A stretch of DNA of 64,000 bases, from contig JBANSL010000004.1 of assembly GCA_037127255.1 (NCBI GenBank), forward strand, positions 36,358,467 through 36,422,466. Direction: 5' to 3'. The notes beneath the pieces were generated by a model. It was given only the letters and a program-made list of their open reading frames with translations, was not told where the DNA came from and ran no database searches. The number at the start of each line of letters is the position of its first letter. Within the stretch, counting starts at the first letter, position 1. Positions 22,791 to 34,800 of the stretch are shown here, in pieces. The translations under genes were made by a program, and so were the position numbers. This DNA is from Persicaria tinctoria (lineage: Eukaryota > Streptophyta > Magnoliopsida > Caryophyllales > Polygonaceae).

Positions 22791-23932
22791 TTATATGTAT
22801 ATTATGTCAATTCTGTCATTTCTGTCATTTCTAGGACCATGTTTAAATTTCTGCACAACATGTTTAAGTTCTGTAATAGTTAGTTTATTTAATTTCTGTT
22901 AAATTTAATTTTTGTCTATTATTTATTTATATATTTTTCTGCATTTTTCGGGATTAAAAAAAAATTCAAAAATCCAAAAATAGAGCATGCATTGCATACA
23001 TATGTGTTATTCAAATACCCGTCATGCTTAGTTTGTCCTCTATTTTAAATTTCAAGCATGAGTCATAAAAATCCCATGGAGTTCTGGATGTTTTGATTAT
23101 TGTCTCTATTTGATTTTTGTGGAACATGAGTTAGCAAATATAATTGAGCATGTATGATTGAGCTAAAGTATGATTGAAGTCCTAAAAACATGACCCTGTG
23201 AGAATGTTTGACCTTATTTGAATTCTTTTGCTCATTTGTGTAAATTACTCTCCTAGTGTTGCTACCTCTTGGCATTGACTACATTATCTATTTAACCGGA
23301 TCTATGCATAACACCCATGGGTATGATTCGTGCAAAAAGGTGTTGAGAACTATCCACTGGGAAAGAAAGCTTGATCATTGAGTAGCCAGGTTAATTCATG
23401 ACACCCATATTTGCAACTTGCGTCAAAAGATGTTCAAGTGGACTTCATATTAGTAGGTTGAGGTGTTGATAGACCGGGGCCATTCATGACACCCATGTTT
23501 GCGCTTCGCGTAAGGAAAGCACCAAGACAAGAAAAAGGAAAAGAAAAAAAGAAGAGAAAAGAAAACAAAAGAAAAAAAAGAAGAGAGAGTGTCACATTTT
23601 ATTGTCTTTGTTGTGTTCCGCAAGTAATGACATTTCGGTAGAGAATTGGTGATATGGTGGTCAATGTTTATTAGCTTAGTGCATGATTGGTTTGAGTTGA
23701 GGGATGTACCTTAAACCCTAAACACATGAGTGAAACACATATTTCTAGTAAGGTTGGATCATGTATACTTCTAAGCTTTGATCACTATAATACATGCTAT
23801 GACGTTTGTTTGCTTGGTTTATGTTTTCACCTGCTATAATGTTGCTTTTTGATAAGGTTGAAGCTTGAAGGGATTTCCCGTGGGATACTTTGATTCATGT
23901 TCATTCTATCATTGCTTGAGGACAAGTAAAGG
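22791..23932 (+). other. Non-coding 3' region of element A with three related motifs
   Basis: No gene seen. A motif of the form TCATGACACCCAT...TTTGCnnnTCGCGT occurs near 23305 (weakest), 23395 and 23483; one copy lies in B at about 8190. A 60-base A/G-only tract spans about 23524-23590. Confidence 0.65.
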
Positions 23933-23948
23933 TTAAGTGTGGGGAATT
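23933..23948 (+). other. Polypurine tract of element A
   Basis: TTAAGTGTGGGGAATT immediately precedes the 3' LTR, and CTTGAGGACAAGTAAAGG lies just upstream. Confidence 0.85.
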
Positions 23949-25222
23949 TGATAATGCATATCTTAGATAGACATTATATGCATTTTTAGCTTAGTTAGGT
24001 TGCATTTCTTCCACACTTTGTTGCTAAATTGCATCTTGTGATTATTTTAGAAGAGTTCGGATTCTGTGCAAATTTGTGTTTATCTCGCAGATTGAATCGA
24101 AACACATTTGGGAGATGCAGTATCTCGAAGAGGAACACAAGAAACATTGGAAGGAACAAGGAAGGAAAGATCAAGACAAGAGGAGATACCCGCAAAGGAA
24201 AACAAGAAGACACGGCAAAAGAGATACCGCGGCCGCAGCAAGGCCCGCTGCAGCAGGGTACGAAGAAACAGTGTGTTGCGGTCGCAGCATCTATGTTGCG
24301 CCCGCAGCATTGGTCAATAGCGCTTTTGCGCATCGTTTTGAATATTAAAAAAACCCTAGATCTATTACTTTATTTTATGACCGACTTTGGTTGTTTTAAA
24401 AAGGCCAAGTTTTATGTTATTTTCATTACTTCTATTTTATTCTCTCATCAGACACTTTAGAGATTTTGAGCGATGTCTTCCATGAGGAACTAAACTCATC
24501 TATTATGTCTGCAATTTGAAGCTTTATTTGGATTGATTGTGAGTTTCTAATTCTCGTTCCTTGTTTCCTATATTTGAATGCTTCAACTTATTTGTGCTTG
24601 ATTGATTATTGATTTGTTCTATCTTGTCTGGCCAACTTGTTAGATCAATTCAATTGCTAAGGTTTTGTAGATTCCTGGTTGCGAACCTTAACCTAAGTGG
24701 CAAACTTGTTCCTTTAGGGCCGGTTGAACTAATTGAATGAGTAGGAAGTTGAATGTGTTGTTAAATCCCTCTTTAGGGACTGAAAATACCTTGGCTAATC
24801 TTTGAACTTAAAGCTATCAATTGGGTTAAATCCTTCTTTAGGGACTGTTCGATTGATAAGGGTTGCTAGGACTGGTTGGACTAGTAACTATATTAGGTCG
24901 GGACAAGGGCATTCATAGAAAACTTAATAGGACGAGAATAAGTTACAAGGATCGCTTCAATCCAATAAAGTGGAAAATTGTAGGTAGAATTGCTTCTCCT
25001 AATTGTCTAAAAACCAAATTCGTTTGCTTTGCTTTCTTTACTATGCTTTGATAAAAGGCGAAACTTTCACACACAAAACCCCCCAAAACTGGTTACTTTG
25101 ACTGACACCTGAATTACACTTGAGTTATAACTTTCCCTGTGGATCGACCTCTTGCTTATTGCTATACTAGTTATAGGTTTGAGTTTACTTTGACGGATCA
25201 ACGACATGTTTCCCCTCCGTCA
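23949..25222 (+). repeat. 3' LTR of element A
   Basis: 1274 bp, TG...CA. It contains about 18 extra bases relative to the 5' LTR near 24800 and lacks some of the GC-rich island found there. Confidence 0.93.
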
Positions 25223-25227
25223 CCAGT

Positions 25228-26184
25228 GGATGCCACCGAATTAGGCATCGCAACGAGGACAGATGTTGATGCATTCGCTGCGTGGATGAAGGGCGGAAAT
25301 GATCCCGTTCGGTCGGTCGAAGGCACCCTATTGGAGATGCAGTTCTTCTGGAAACTTCAATCACCGACCACCTGGGTGTCATCCGAGGTTAATTGGGTTC
25401 CCACATCGTGGTTCGATGCATCCCCTTCTTCCTAATATGGTCTTCCATATAAATGATTTTTCCTTGCGTGCAGCATATTGAGCAAGCTTGCGCCCTCCTG
25501 GGGAAGGACATCAACGCAAATGACAAGTACGAAGGCGTCGTCGTTCTTGATTTCTTCTAGGGGTATCTGCTGCAGAAGCAATTGGCGGATGCGAAGGGGA
25601 ACCTTGACGTGGTCAAGGGGGACGACACGGTGACCCACTACTTCGACGGCAAGTTACCGCAAATGTTTCCGATGGGTTAGGCCGATGTCGACCGGTTGTT
25701 GGCGCCTTGGAATCTGAAGAACGAGCACTGGGTGGCCCTTGACATCAATTTCGCGGAGTGGACATTGGACGTCTATGATCCCGACATAATCCACGTCGCT
25801 AAGCGCCATATAGCGGGCCTCATGAAGCCGGTGACCGACCACCTCCCCATTTTGATGAACACCAACCCCGAACTTCGAGTCAAATGGGTCGCCAAAGTCC
25901 CGAAACCCTTGGCGTACAAAAGGGTGAAGGGGATTCCCCAAAACAAACAATCGTAAGTCATTATTTCCACTTCATTTATAAAAAATTGTCACAGGTTGGG
26001 TGAACATATTTCGTTATTGTAATATAGGGGCGACTGTGGTCCATATGCCATCCGTTACTTGCAGCTCCTCGCGACCGACGACACCAAGTTCCGTGTCCTG
26101 GACGATCAATTCATTGCGGCATACCGCCAATCCTTTTGTGTTGCCATCTTTCACGGTCGTCTTACACCCCCATGGAATCCTTAA
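25228..26184 (+). pseudogene. Ulp1-like (C48) SUMO-protease domain, 3' part of the split gene
   Basis: Continues the frame of 3564-3717. Exons are separated by GT-AG introns at about 25388-25472 and 25953-26027. The catalytic set of a Ulp1 peptidase is visible: His in EHWVALDI (about 25726), Asp in VYDPD (about 25772), Gln in GIPQNK, and Cys in SGDCGPYA, which is only formed by splicing the second intron. Stops at 25558 (TAG after VVLDFF) and 25678 (TAG after FPMG) replace probable Trp codons. Ulp1 enzymes process or remove SUMO-type modifiers, and versions like this are carried by plant MULE/CACTA elements. The gene is broken. Confidence 0.82.
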
Positions 26185-26600
26185 AAAAAAACTCCCCGAT
26201 TGATTTTATATACATTGTTGGTTTGTGTAGACTTGTTGGTTGGTTTAGACCGCATATTGGCTGGTATGCCGACGGTTGTTGCTTCATTTGAAACTGTTAT
26301 TTGTTGGTTTTAGACATTTGGATCTGCAGTTATTGTTGGTTTGTGGTCTTCGTTGGTTTTTAATTATGACATGTCAATTTCAATCAATGTCATGTCAATA
26401 TGAGGATAATGTCATGGAAAAAGCGGATATTTTCATGTCAAAAGTGGGTAATGTCAGGTGACATTCCGTTAAACAACCCCCCTACGCACACGACGTACAA
26501 CAAACTAGAACAAACCCCCCATACGAAGTAGTAGAAAGGCAACATACTTCATTGCGAACGGCATCAAACCAAAATGGGCTAACTATGTACTTAATTGCGA
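26185..26600. other. Intergenic stretch with TGTCATGTCA words
   Basis: No gene seen. TGTCATGTCAAT-type words recur at 26375-26460. Similar words lie in the introns of the split gene at 3205-3285 and 3485-3535, and again at 28065-28155, linking these separated blocks as one older unit. Confidence 0.4.
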
Positions 26601-26633
26601 AAGACGCCGTAACTGGAAGTTCCTATGCCACCG

Positions 26634-27648
26634 CTAGGTGCGGCGGCGCTTCTGCAATTTTCCAGCCACACCTGACCACTCTGTTGGTTCAAGTTTCACA
26701 GTCGTCGGAAATGCTCCGGTTTTCCCTTTTCCGTGTTGGTATGCTTCCTCTACTTCCTTTACCGCTCGCTCCGCCTCGTAATCCCACGGGCTAACTGCAT
26801 CTTCGACGTCACTGCTCACAGAAATTACCTGTTTCCCACGTCCAAAAGTGACTGTGTTGTCCAACTCATCACTTGGTTCTAACTGGACACGTGGATATTC
26901 TAACTGGACAATTGAGGTTTCTAACTAGACACTGTTCGTTTCGAACTCGACACCTCTTACTTCTCCATCGACACCTTGTGCTCCCAAAACTTCCACTTCT
27001 TCATCCCCTGCCAAGCGAGGTTTCGTTTTAAACTGTGGGTGATCTTCTTGGGTCAAGGGTGGGCCACCCTCGACTGAATGGGCCGTTGTGGATCCTTCCG
27101 TAGTGGTTAAATCTCCGCCAACCTTGCGTACCAGGGAGACATGGAGGTCGATAGGCCAGGATTGTTCTCCAGAAAGACCGTTTACAAACTCGTAGGCCTA
27201 CAAGTCTTCGTCATCCCCAATGGAAAAAGGTCTGCACCCTTCCTTCTTCGGCTTTACATATGTGAGCTCGACGTCATGCCTCCTCCCATCGACATTAGAC
27301 TTGGCCATCAGTTGTTTCTTCAGGGAGACGTAGTTAATAATTTTGTCTACCATTACGACCTTCTGACTCCTCGACCACTTCATGACCCAATTGCCCTCTT
27401 CACAAGCCCACCATCAGCCAAACAATACAGTCATACACACGGCGTATTTCTCCCCTGTTCCATTGGTTAGAGGGAGGGGGGACATTCAGTTTTACAGGGA
27501 GATGAACATATTGTATGGAGAAATGTATCGCATAACCTAAATGGAAGGAAGACTTACTCATTTCCTCTAAGAAGTCGATGTCTGTCCAGTTAACCCCAAT
27601 AGGTGTTAAGTGCTTGAATGGGTTTATAGTCTCCCCCTCCTCTCTCAT
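26634..27648 (-). pseudogene. Unidentified degenerate multi-exon gene
   Basis: Reading right to left: an exon-like frame with TINPFKHLTPIGVNW and DIDFLEEM ending at a consensus-like donor (about 27560), a segment VDKIINYVSLKKQL (27260-27380), then acidic sequence (EDHPQFKTKPRLAGDEEV) and VSPWDYEAERAVKEVEE before a Lys/Arg end (26634). Frames are separated by stops, at least one in-frame TAG near 26930. I recognise no domain. It faces the Ulp1-like gene and may belong to the same old element. Confidence 0.4.
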
Positions 27649-27706
27649 CTCCCTCTTATTCTTTGCAGGCGCAAATGACAGGGCGGGAGATTTAATCTCA
27701 CTCCCG

Positions 27707-27709
<3 letters not shown>

Positions 27710-27755
<46 letters not shown>
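27710..27755. repeat. (CT)n microsatellite
   Basis: About 23 uninterrupted CT dinucleotides. Confidence 0.97.
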
Positions 27756-27757
<2 letters not shown>

Positions 27758-28549
27758 CTGTCTTATCAACCGTCCTTCTCCACCCTCTGCAAGATTCCTC
27801 CCCTTTTGCCTCTCTTTGAATTTTTTATTAGGTCAAATTTTATTCATTGCGTTGAACTTCATATGGTTTGAAATTGTATTTAGTGGTTTGAAATTAATAT
27901 GGGTATACTTTCTTATGGTTTTGCATTTTATGAGTATTAAGTGTGAGTGGGAAACCCACTTTTATATGAAGGTCAAATGTTTACTAAAACCCCTTGAAAA
28001 GATGTCAAGTAGAAAACTGTTTGATAACCAGTTGGGAATCAGTGACCGAGGAGTTTGTTTAAAGTGGTGTCATGTATCATCTCACAACAAGAAGTATATC
28101 CCCTTCATTGATGTCATGTCAGAAGAGACGCGTGTCATTTCTATACTAGAACAATGCCATGTTTATTATAGACAACAACAAAACACTGCAATTTAATGTC
28201 TTTTGCTTTTTGTTTATTTTTTTCCTCAACGTTCACATGCTGAACAATGTTGATATTTCTCTCACACCCCACTTATATGATAGCCATTTACCATCCATAC
28301 TCCCTACAAATCGGTAAAGTTAAATCCTCATTTCCATTTAACAACCTCTCCAATAACCCTTCAACGAAATGGCATCCTCGTCACACCACCGCGACTCCTC
28401 ATCTGGCCTCCCTCCCTGACCTGTCACCATCGTTATATAATCCGACGAATCGGAAGATGGAGGTTTGTCGATCACTTCATTCGTGTAGATTTCAGTTGTG
28501 CTACTTGTATCATTATACTACCTTATTTTTGTTAATTTATGTAGGACCA
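27756..28549. other. Non-coding stretch before the Agenet gene
   Basis: No supported gene. The end of the block (TTAATTTATGTAG at 28533-28543) looks like an intron 3' end just ahead of the Agenet coding start, so 28458-28543 may be a 5' intron. Confidence 0.4.
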
Positions 28550-28841
28550 ATGTCGCCACCGCCATACCGACGACATCAAAGAGTAGAGATTGTCGACGGT
28601 GAGGTTGAGATGCTCGGGCCGTTCCACGAGGCGACCCTTGTATGCAAACTGGACCCTAACCACTGGGAGGTCGAATATGTGACCCTCCTATGCAACAACA
28701 GAAGAGAGCTGCCGAGGGAGATCATCCCGGTTCAAAGAATTCATCCCCGACCGCCTCATGTTTTGTACGACGGCTACATGCCCGAAGACTGTGTCGACTG
28801 CCGCGACAACGATGGGTTTTGGGCCGGTAGGGTCCTTCGTG
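28550..28841 (+). pseudogene. Agenet (Tudor-like) domain protein, 5' part, split by element C
   Basis: From ATGTCGCCACCG. The order HEATLVCKLD, EVEYVTLL, IIPVQRIHPRPP, EDCVDCRDNDGFWAGRV follows the plant Agenet pattern, including the paired-motif ending with D/N-D-G-W/F-W-x-G. The frame is cut at codon R-V by C's LTR and resumes in phase at 44707. Agenet domains belong to the Royal family of methyl-lysine readers, so chromatin binding is the family expectation only. An upstream exon is possible. Confidence 0.7.
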
Positions 28842-29801
28842 TGATGTCGTGCAATTATCGATGACTCCTGGTGACATTGAGGACAACATGAAGGTTCCAT
28901 TCGATGGTCCTGTCACTCGTGCAAGGGCCAAGAAGATTCAAATAGCAACTAAAGTCTTTCTTGTCCGTCACCATGGAACTTTAGAGCAAGGGTTCAGGCC
29001 ACCCTGGATCACTTGGCTCAAGGTTACACAACCACCACAGGAAGTGAGCTTGCGTCCACACACGGAGCTCATGAAGACTCGTCAGCATCCCCCATGACTC
29101 ACCTTACTCGGCATTTCCATGGGTCACTCGAGACCAACATTAGTCGAGTGGGCCAAGGGCTTTGTCGAGTGCATGGGCCGAGTACCCTTGTGCTTGGGCC
29201 GGTTATCTAGTTTATTAATTAAGTTGTTATTTTATGCAATTTAGATTAATAAGGTGGAATTAATTATATCTCTTCTAGATATAATCCTTGGCCACCAAGT
29301 TATTGAATTTCTATCTTTATTAGGAAATATTTATCTTAGATTTATTTCATTTATCTTTAGATATAATAAATCTACTCAAACCCCTTTCCTTTGCAAGGAA
29401 GGATTGGTTAGATCTCCCATAGTTTTCTATATATTCATGTTATGCACTTTTGAATTAATTAGATTGAATTAGAATTGAGAACCCCTTTATGGATTAAAGG
29501 GTTCTTGGTTATCAATCCAAAACATTATCATTGTTCTAGTGTTCTTGAGATTTTCGGCAATCACCATCGCAACCATCACCCCTCCTTGGTTCATCGACAT
29601 CGAGCAAACCAAGCCCAAAACCCTAACCTTGAAGCTGTCAAGGAAACCAGCGCTTGGCGTCGTCCGCAAGCAGAGTCGCTCCCAGCAAGCGCGGCGCGCC
29701 CAGCATCGCCAGCGCCTCGCTCTCACGTCCTCGACCTCGACTTCGCTCCAGCGCTTGCGCTCGCCAGCACGCCCGCTTCCAGCAAGAGAAGTCTCGCATC
29801 C

Positions 29802-30377
29802 TCGTCCTTGTCAAGTCCTTCAACATGTCTACAAAGTCCTTCAACATGATCACTCCCTCCATTTCTCGTCCTCGTCAAGTCTGACTCAGGACCACTTTCA
29901 ACAAAATGGAGCTGCTCACACATGAGAATGAAGAATTTAAGGGCTCCAATGATACCTACAAGACCACAGAATTAATGTCATTCATAGGCCACTCCTTTTT
30001 GTAATGCCTTTGAATTATTTGGCTAGGTAGGATGTATAGCCTCGGAAAGCTTGTAACAGCTACTTTAATCTCAATTTTGGGTCTTGGTGTGCTAAAGTTG
30101 TGTGAGTGTAATTCTCTTGATGGCCGAGCCGAAGGGAGAATTATACTTACACAACTTTAGGGTGTGGGTCCGACCTCCGATAGCCTTGGCTTGAAGAAAC
30201 AGGAGTTGCACCGAACCTAGTGTTCAACACACCACATGGATTGGAACAACCTTGTTGGTTCCATGATTTTGGCTATAGAGCCTTACAGCCCACGGGCAAG
30301 GCTGCCACCCCCTCACTATGTACACACTATCATCTTTTATTTCAATACAATTAACCTTTAAAATCAAAAAAAAAAAA
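29802..30377 (+). mobile_element. Poly(A)-tailed retroposon inserted in C's 5' LTR
   Basis: Absent from the paired LTR at 44391. It is flanked by an 11-bp direct repeat GTCTCGCATCC (29791-29801, 30378-30388) and ends with 12 A, the signature of LINE-machinery insertion. It is 576 bp with no coding frame of note. It has a long hairpin in the middle and ends AATACAATTAACCTTTAAAA before the tail, like the 1-979 retroposon. It could be a 5'-truncated LINE, a SINE-like unit or a processed transcript. Confidence 0.88.
30092..30160 (+). ncRNA. 25-bp RNA hairpin in the retroposon
   Basis: Arms 30092-30116 and 30136-30160 pair over 25 positions with no mismatch if two G-U pairs are allowed; the loop is 19 bases. 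Whether it is transcribed or processed is unknown. Confidence 0.55.
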
Positions 30378-30696
30378 GTCTCGCATCCGGACATCCCCGC
30401 GCTCGCTCCTGCGCACACACCCTGAGGCCTAGAGCCTATGTGCCCAGTCACCTACGCGCGCTCCGTCCCTCGCTTCTCTCTCGCTTTCCCTTGCTTGATT
30501 TCTGTCGCTATTACCTATTGAAATTGCTGGAATTTTATTAAGTGTAAACTGTCGCTATTCCAGAATTTTAATCACTTGTTTAAATTGTTCCAAATTCAGG
30601 AGATATCAAAGAGCATTGCAAGATCTAGCAAATATACGGCGTGGTTCTTGATCTTGAGCCCACAGGCGAAGGATCGGGTATCCCAAACGTATCAAG

Positions 30697-30708
30697 TGGT
30701 ATCAGATT
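30697..30708 (+). other. Primer-binding site of element C
   Basis: TGGTATCAGATT two bases after the LTR; the first ten bases equal the usual plant initiator-Met tRNA PBS (TGGTATCAGAGC). Confidence 0.85.
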
Positions 30709-31735
30709 TCAGGTTAATGCAAGTTCTTTACTCTCTTGATTCTTTAATTGAGTGATTTATTTTTCGTGCCTTATTTTTTTCACCATACCCGCTGCATAAA
30801 AGTTAAATCTTTATTATTCACCCATAAAAATTGACACTTTATTTTTGTTATTCTTTGTTTGGATCTTTAATTTGGAAGATATTGAGTTCTTGACTGCAAG
30901 TTTTGATCTTTTATTCCTAATTTCTACATATCATGCCTATGACTGTGATTCTTTGATTAAAAGCATTATATGAACTGGCACCACTAAAGAACCCTAATTT
31001 CTCCAGTTTCTAGCCTATTTCCCTTATTTTCCTTATTTTTGCTTACTTTTAGATCATCGTAGCTTGTTATTTTTTTTTCTCTTGCTCTTATTTTCGGTTC
31101 CTGCATACATATTCCAGCAGCTATTTCATAGCCAAAAAAAAAAACAGAAAAAGCCGAGAGCTTCAAAAAAAAAAGAGAAAGAAAGAGAAGTTTAGCATAC
31201 ATTACATTGTTGAGTTAGTAACTCTTCCCTTGTTATTTCTTTTCTTGCTACATGTTAGATGATCTGATCGGTTTTAAGCATTACAAAAGCACCTTACTTT
31301 GTGTGATTTTGTGCTGTGCCGACACTGGAGCCTTGGTCACACCCCTCTTTTTCTGAACCGTGTTGCAACGGTCAGATAATAGTTGACGGAGTGTGCACTT
31401 GATTGCCCTTGTGATTGCTATTGTCGATTATTACACATTCATATTATTCAAGCATCACATTGTAGTTCTTATTCTTTACACATTAAGCCGCTTGTTTATA
31501 CTTGCTATCCTTGATATCCGACTTGTGTCTGATTTAACTTGCAATTTTGATTTTTACTTGCTGTCTTCAATATTGCAAAATTCTGTGTCCAGTGGAATTT
31601 CTTGAATATAGTGCCTTGTTTTTCTCGCTCTTGATTTCTAAAACTTGAATCACTCTTAGGAATCACTAGACCTTGCATTACTTGGTTTCTGGTCTTTGCT
31701 TCGGTTACTTGTTGCTCTTCTGATATTGTAGGAAC
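30709..31735 (+). other. Untranslated leader of element C
   Basis: About 1 kb of T-rich sequence without a supported gene, ending in TATTGTAGGAAC before the gag ATG. The TGTAG could be a splice acceptor. Confidence 0.6.
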
Positions 31736-31848
31736 ATGTCAACCAAAAGTACACCCCCTGCTACCCCTAGCCCTATTTCTGATGAGACCTTGGAGCGTAT
31801 TATTCAGGCCACTACTAAAGCTTCTATGGCCGAACATAGAGCACTCCT
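31736..31848 (+). pseudogene. Element C gag, first part
   Basis: Starts MSTKSTPPATPSPISDETLE and runs to AEHRAL, where a CACTA element interrupts. It continues in phase at 35683. Confidence 0.8.
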
Positions 31849-34800
31849 CACTACTAGATATATGGTTATTAATGACATATATAAGATGGCGTTTTTCTTA
31901 AAATGTCATTAAAAATAACTTCTATGGCGTTTAAATATAAAAACGCCATATTTTTTTAGAATGCAACTTATTTATGGTGTTTTATAAACGCCATAAAATT
32001 TACGGCATTTGTAAAATGTCATGTTATTGAACTACTATAATACTATGAACAAATTTTATGGCATTTTCAAAACGCCCTATAATCAATGGCGTTCATAAAA
32101 CGTCATAAATATGGGGGGAATATTTTCAATAAATTTTTTGGGTCAAATTTTGAAGCGGCAAATGATAAAAAAGTAAAAACCCTAAATCCCTTTTCTATTA
32201 CCACATCTTCTCTCCCAGTCCCAATTCCATACGCCCACAATCACAAAAATGGAGATCCCACCCACTCTCAGTCCCAGACGGTTCCTTCCGAGTCTAGACC
32301 TCCCCTCTCCCGATTTGAAAGTGAATCGTCTCCGGCACCCTCTCGCCCGATGACTCCGGCGTCTTCCCTGCCCTATTCGGTCGATCTCAGTCCACTTCGC
32401 GGTAAGTGTCTCGCTCTCTCTATAGGTTTTGTTCGGTAGAGTGTTCTATGTCATGCCATGCGAATTCTGAGTTAGTGAGGCCCCAAACTTCAATCTCGCT
32501 TTCTATTTTTTGCAATTGCACTTGATTGCGCGTTCTAAAAATCATACTTGTGTTGTGATGTGCACTTGTTTTCATTCGCAGAGGTTCTTTACAAATTTCT
32601 CAACCAAGCTCTCTCTCACGTTGTTCGGGACTTCGGGTACATAAATCCTTGTGCTTCTTTATTCTTTTTTTTATAGCTTTTTTAATTTGTTGCCTTGTGC
32701 TTCTCTATGCAATTTTCGTTTTTGGATTGCTTGGAACAAACCCAAAATTCAAATAATACCAAAATTTGGAATTGCTATGGAATGATAAGGAAGTGAAGTA
32801 CATTGATCCAGAACTGCCATCTAAATAAGACAAATCCCCATATTGATGTTTCTTCCAAGTCATCCATAAATTAGAATTGAGTTTACTGTCATAGATTTTC
32901 TTTGAACTTCTCTTTTGGGCATGAAATTAGAGTACAAGAAATTTTCAATGCTTTATTTTCCCTTTAATTGTGTTGGCATGGATGTTGTGGAAATTGCCCT
33001 AGGTGGGAATGATAGCATGAGAATGATTGGTGCCGATGGTGCCTAGTGGGATTAAAAAATCCAAGTAAATGATTTTTATGATCAAATTGATGTTTGATGT
33101 CATTCCTATGTTACTGGTGGTATTATAAAAAATTCCCCTATTGAAATTGAAAGGCTATTGTTCTGTAATTTGAACACACTAATTTTTGCAACTAATTTGG
33201 GAAAACACTCCCCTTCAAATAGGGAGAATTTTCCTTTGATCATGGACCCTTTTATTTACTATAGTTACAATGGAAGGGTAAGAATATTAATTGCCATAGT
33301 AGGCTGTATAATAAAATGGATGTTGGACTGATGGTAAGTGAATAAGTGTCTTACTCTCTCTTCTCTGAATCTCTACTAGCTTTCTCATGTATTTTTAGGG
33401 AGAATCAATGTAGCAATGCGAACATATGTAAGAGATGGATTAAAGAGAATGGTGTCTCATCTTGTGTGAATGATTCGATTTCCTCTTCATTGTGATAATT
33501 GACAGGTAGGGCTCTCCACTACAAGTTAAGACTCCCTACTCACTTCTCCTTAATTTGTCTCCTCCCACATTTTCCCTATATTGATGTCGTTAAATCTCCT
33601 TTACACTCAGTCTTCTTCTTTTCTCCAGGGCTCCATGGTTGCCTTTTTGCATAGGATAATCTAGTTTGGGATTCACTACTGCGTGCTTGCATGTAATTTG
33701 TTGCTTCGTCAAGCTTCAATCAGACCTCGTGCATGCCCTACCTCGATAAAAAGTTTGATTGATTGATTTTTCTTTCCACCATTTAATATCTTCTATCATT
33801 TGGTTCGATCCTAGTTGTCTAGGGTTTATTAGTCCTCTACCACTTTAACACCTAGTTAGAATTTCATTTTCTAAAATTGATAGTCTCCTATGACTCTATC
33901 TCTAATATTAATGTAGAGATGATGCAACCAACAACTGCTGAAAATTAACATTGGGTATATAATATCAACGTACGTAAATTTATCCTTGATGTTGTATTTT
34001 TGTAGGTGCACTTGGATCTAATTGCTCTAGCCTTGGAATTGAAGTTTTGGGTAAATTCACAATAGGTTCAGACTCAAGTTCATGTAGTGTGCAAGTTTTC
34101 GGATGTGAGATCCATGGTGAAGGTGAGAGACTATAACTAATGTACAACCTGATTTCTTGTACCCTTACAAATCAAAGTAGGAACCGATACCTTCTTTTAT
34201 CATTACTTTATGATTACTTGTTAATCTATATATATAGAAAAGATTTTATGTTTGTATTTTATATTCATTACTAAAAAGTAGTGAACGTTTTTTTGCTGCT
34301 AACTAATTACTTGTTCACACAGGCTACTACCAACCAACAACTTTAGAAGAACAATCACAGGAACATATTAGGGATGGGCTTATTGATGTGAGGTTGGAGG
34401 GGTTTATTGGCTGCAAGGGAGAGTATACGATGCTAAGGTAATTGATAAATCTTATTGCTTCCTTATTTCAATTTTCACTTACGTTTTGTTATGGATTTAA
34501 TGAGTTACAAAAGTGTGTTGGTGCTATTTTGAACAAGTATTTACAGTGTTGAAAAATTCTTTTCTTCTTATATGAATAAGTATTTTGAATTAAGGTATAA
34601 TCTCATGCTTGGATCATTTAATGTATAGGTTGAATTAGAAGTATGGAAGGATTGACATAAATAAAAATTACTTTGTGTAGGATAGTATGATACTTTACCT
34701 TGGATCTTGAGAGTTGCAAAATTTATCTCACTTACTTTTTTATAGGATTGGCATATAGTTCTTTCTTATCTGTATTATTTAGGCTCTAATATATCAATAC

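Larger units (their letters stand above)
3718..25222 (+). mobile_element. Element A: full-length Athila-type Ty3 LTR retrotransposon, split by element B
   Basis: Flanked by LTRs starting TGATAATGCATATC and ending CCCCTCCGTCA. Order: LTR, PBS, gag, protease, RT, RNase H, integrase, ATHILA ORF-1-like ORF in the env position, PPT, LTR. Without nested B it is about 11.7 kb, a usual Athila size. The flanking 5 bp are CCAAT (3713-3717) and CCAGT (25223-25227), one transition apart. The host reading frame needs CCAGT, so the left copy has probably mutated. Stops, frameshifts and a lost integrase catalytic Glu show that it is dead. Confidence 0.93.
28842..30694 (+). repeat. 5' LTR of element C (with retroposon inside)
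   Basis: TGATGTCGTGC...AAACGTATCA. After removing the 576-bp insertion and one duplication it is 1266 bp, against 1267 bp for the other LTR. A probable TATA box CTATATATT lies at 29427-29435. The GC-rich part (29650-29800) precedes PBS-side sequence. Confidence 0.92.
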
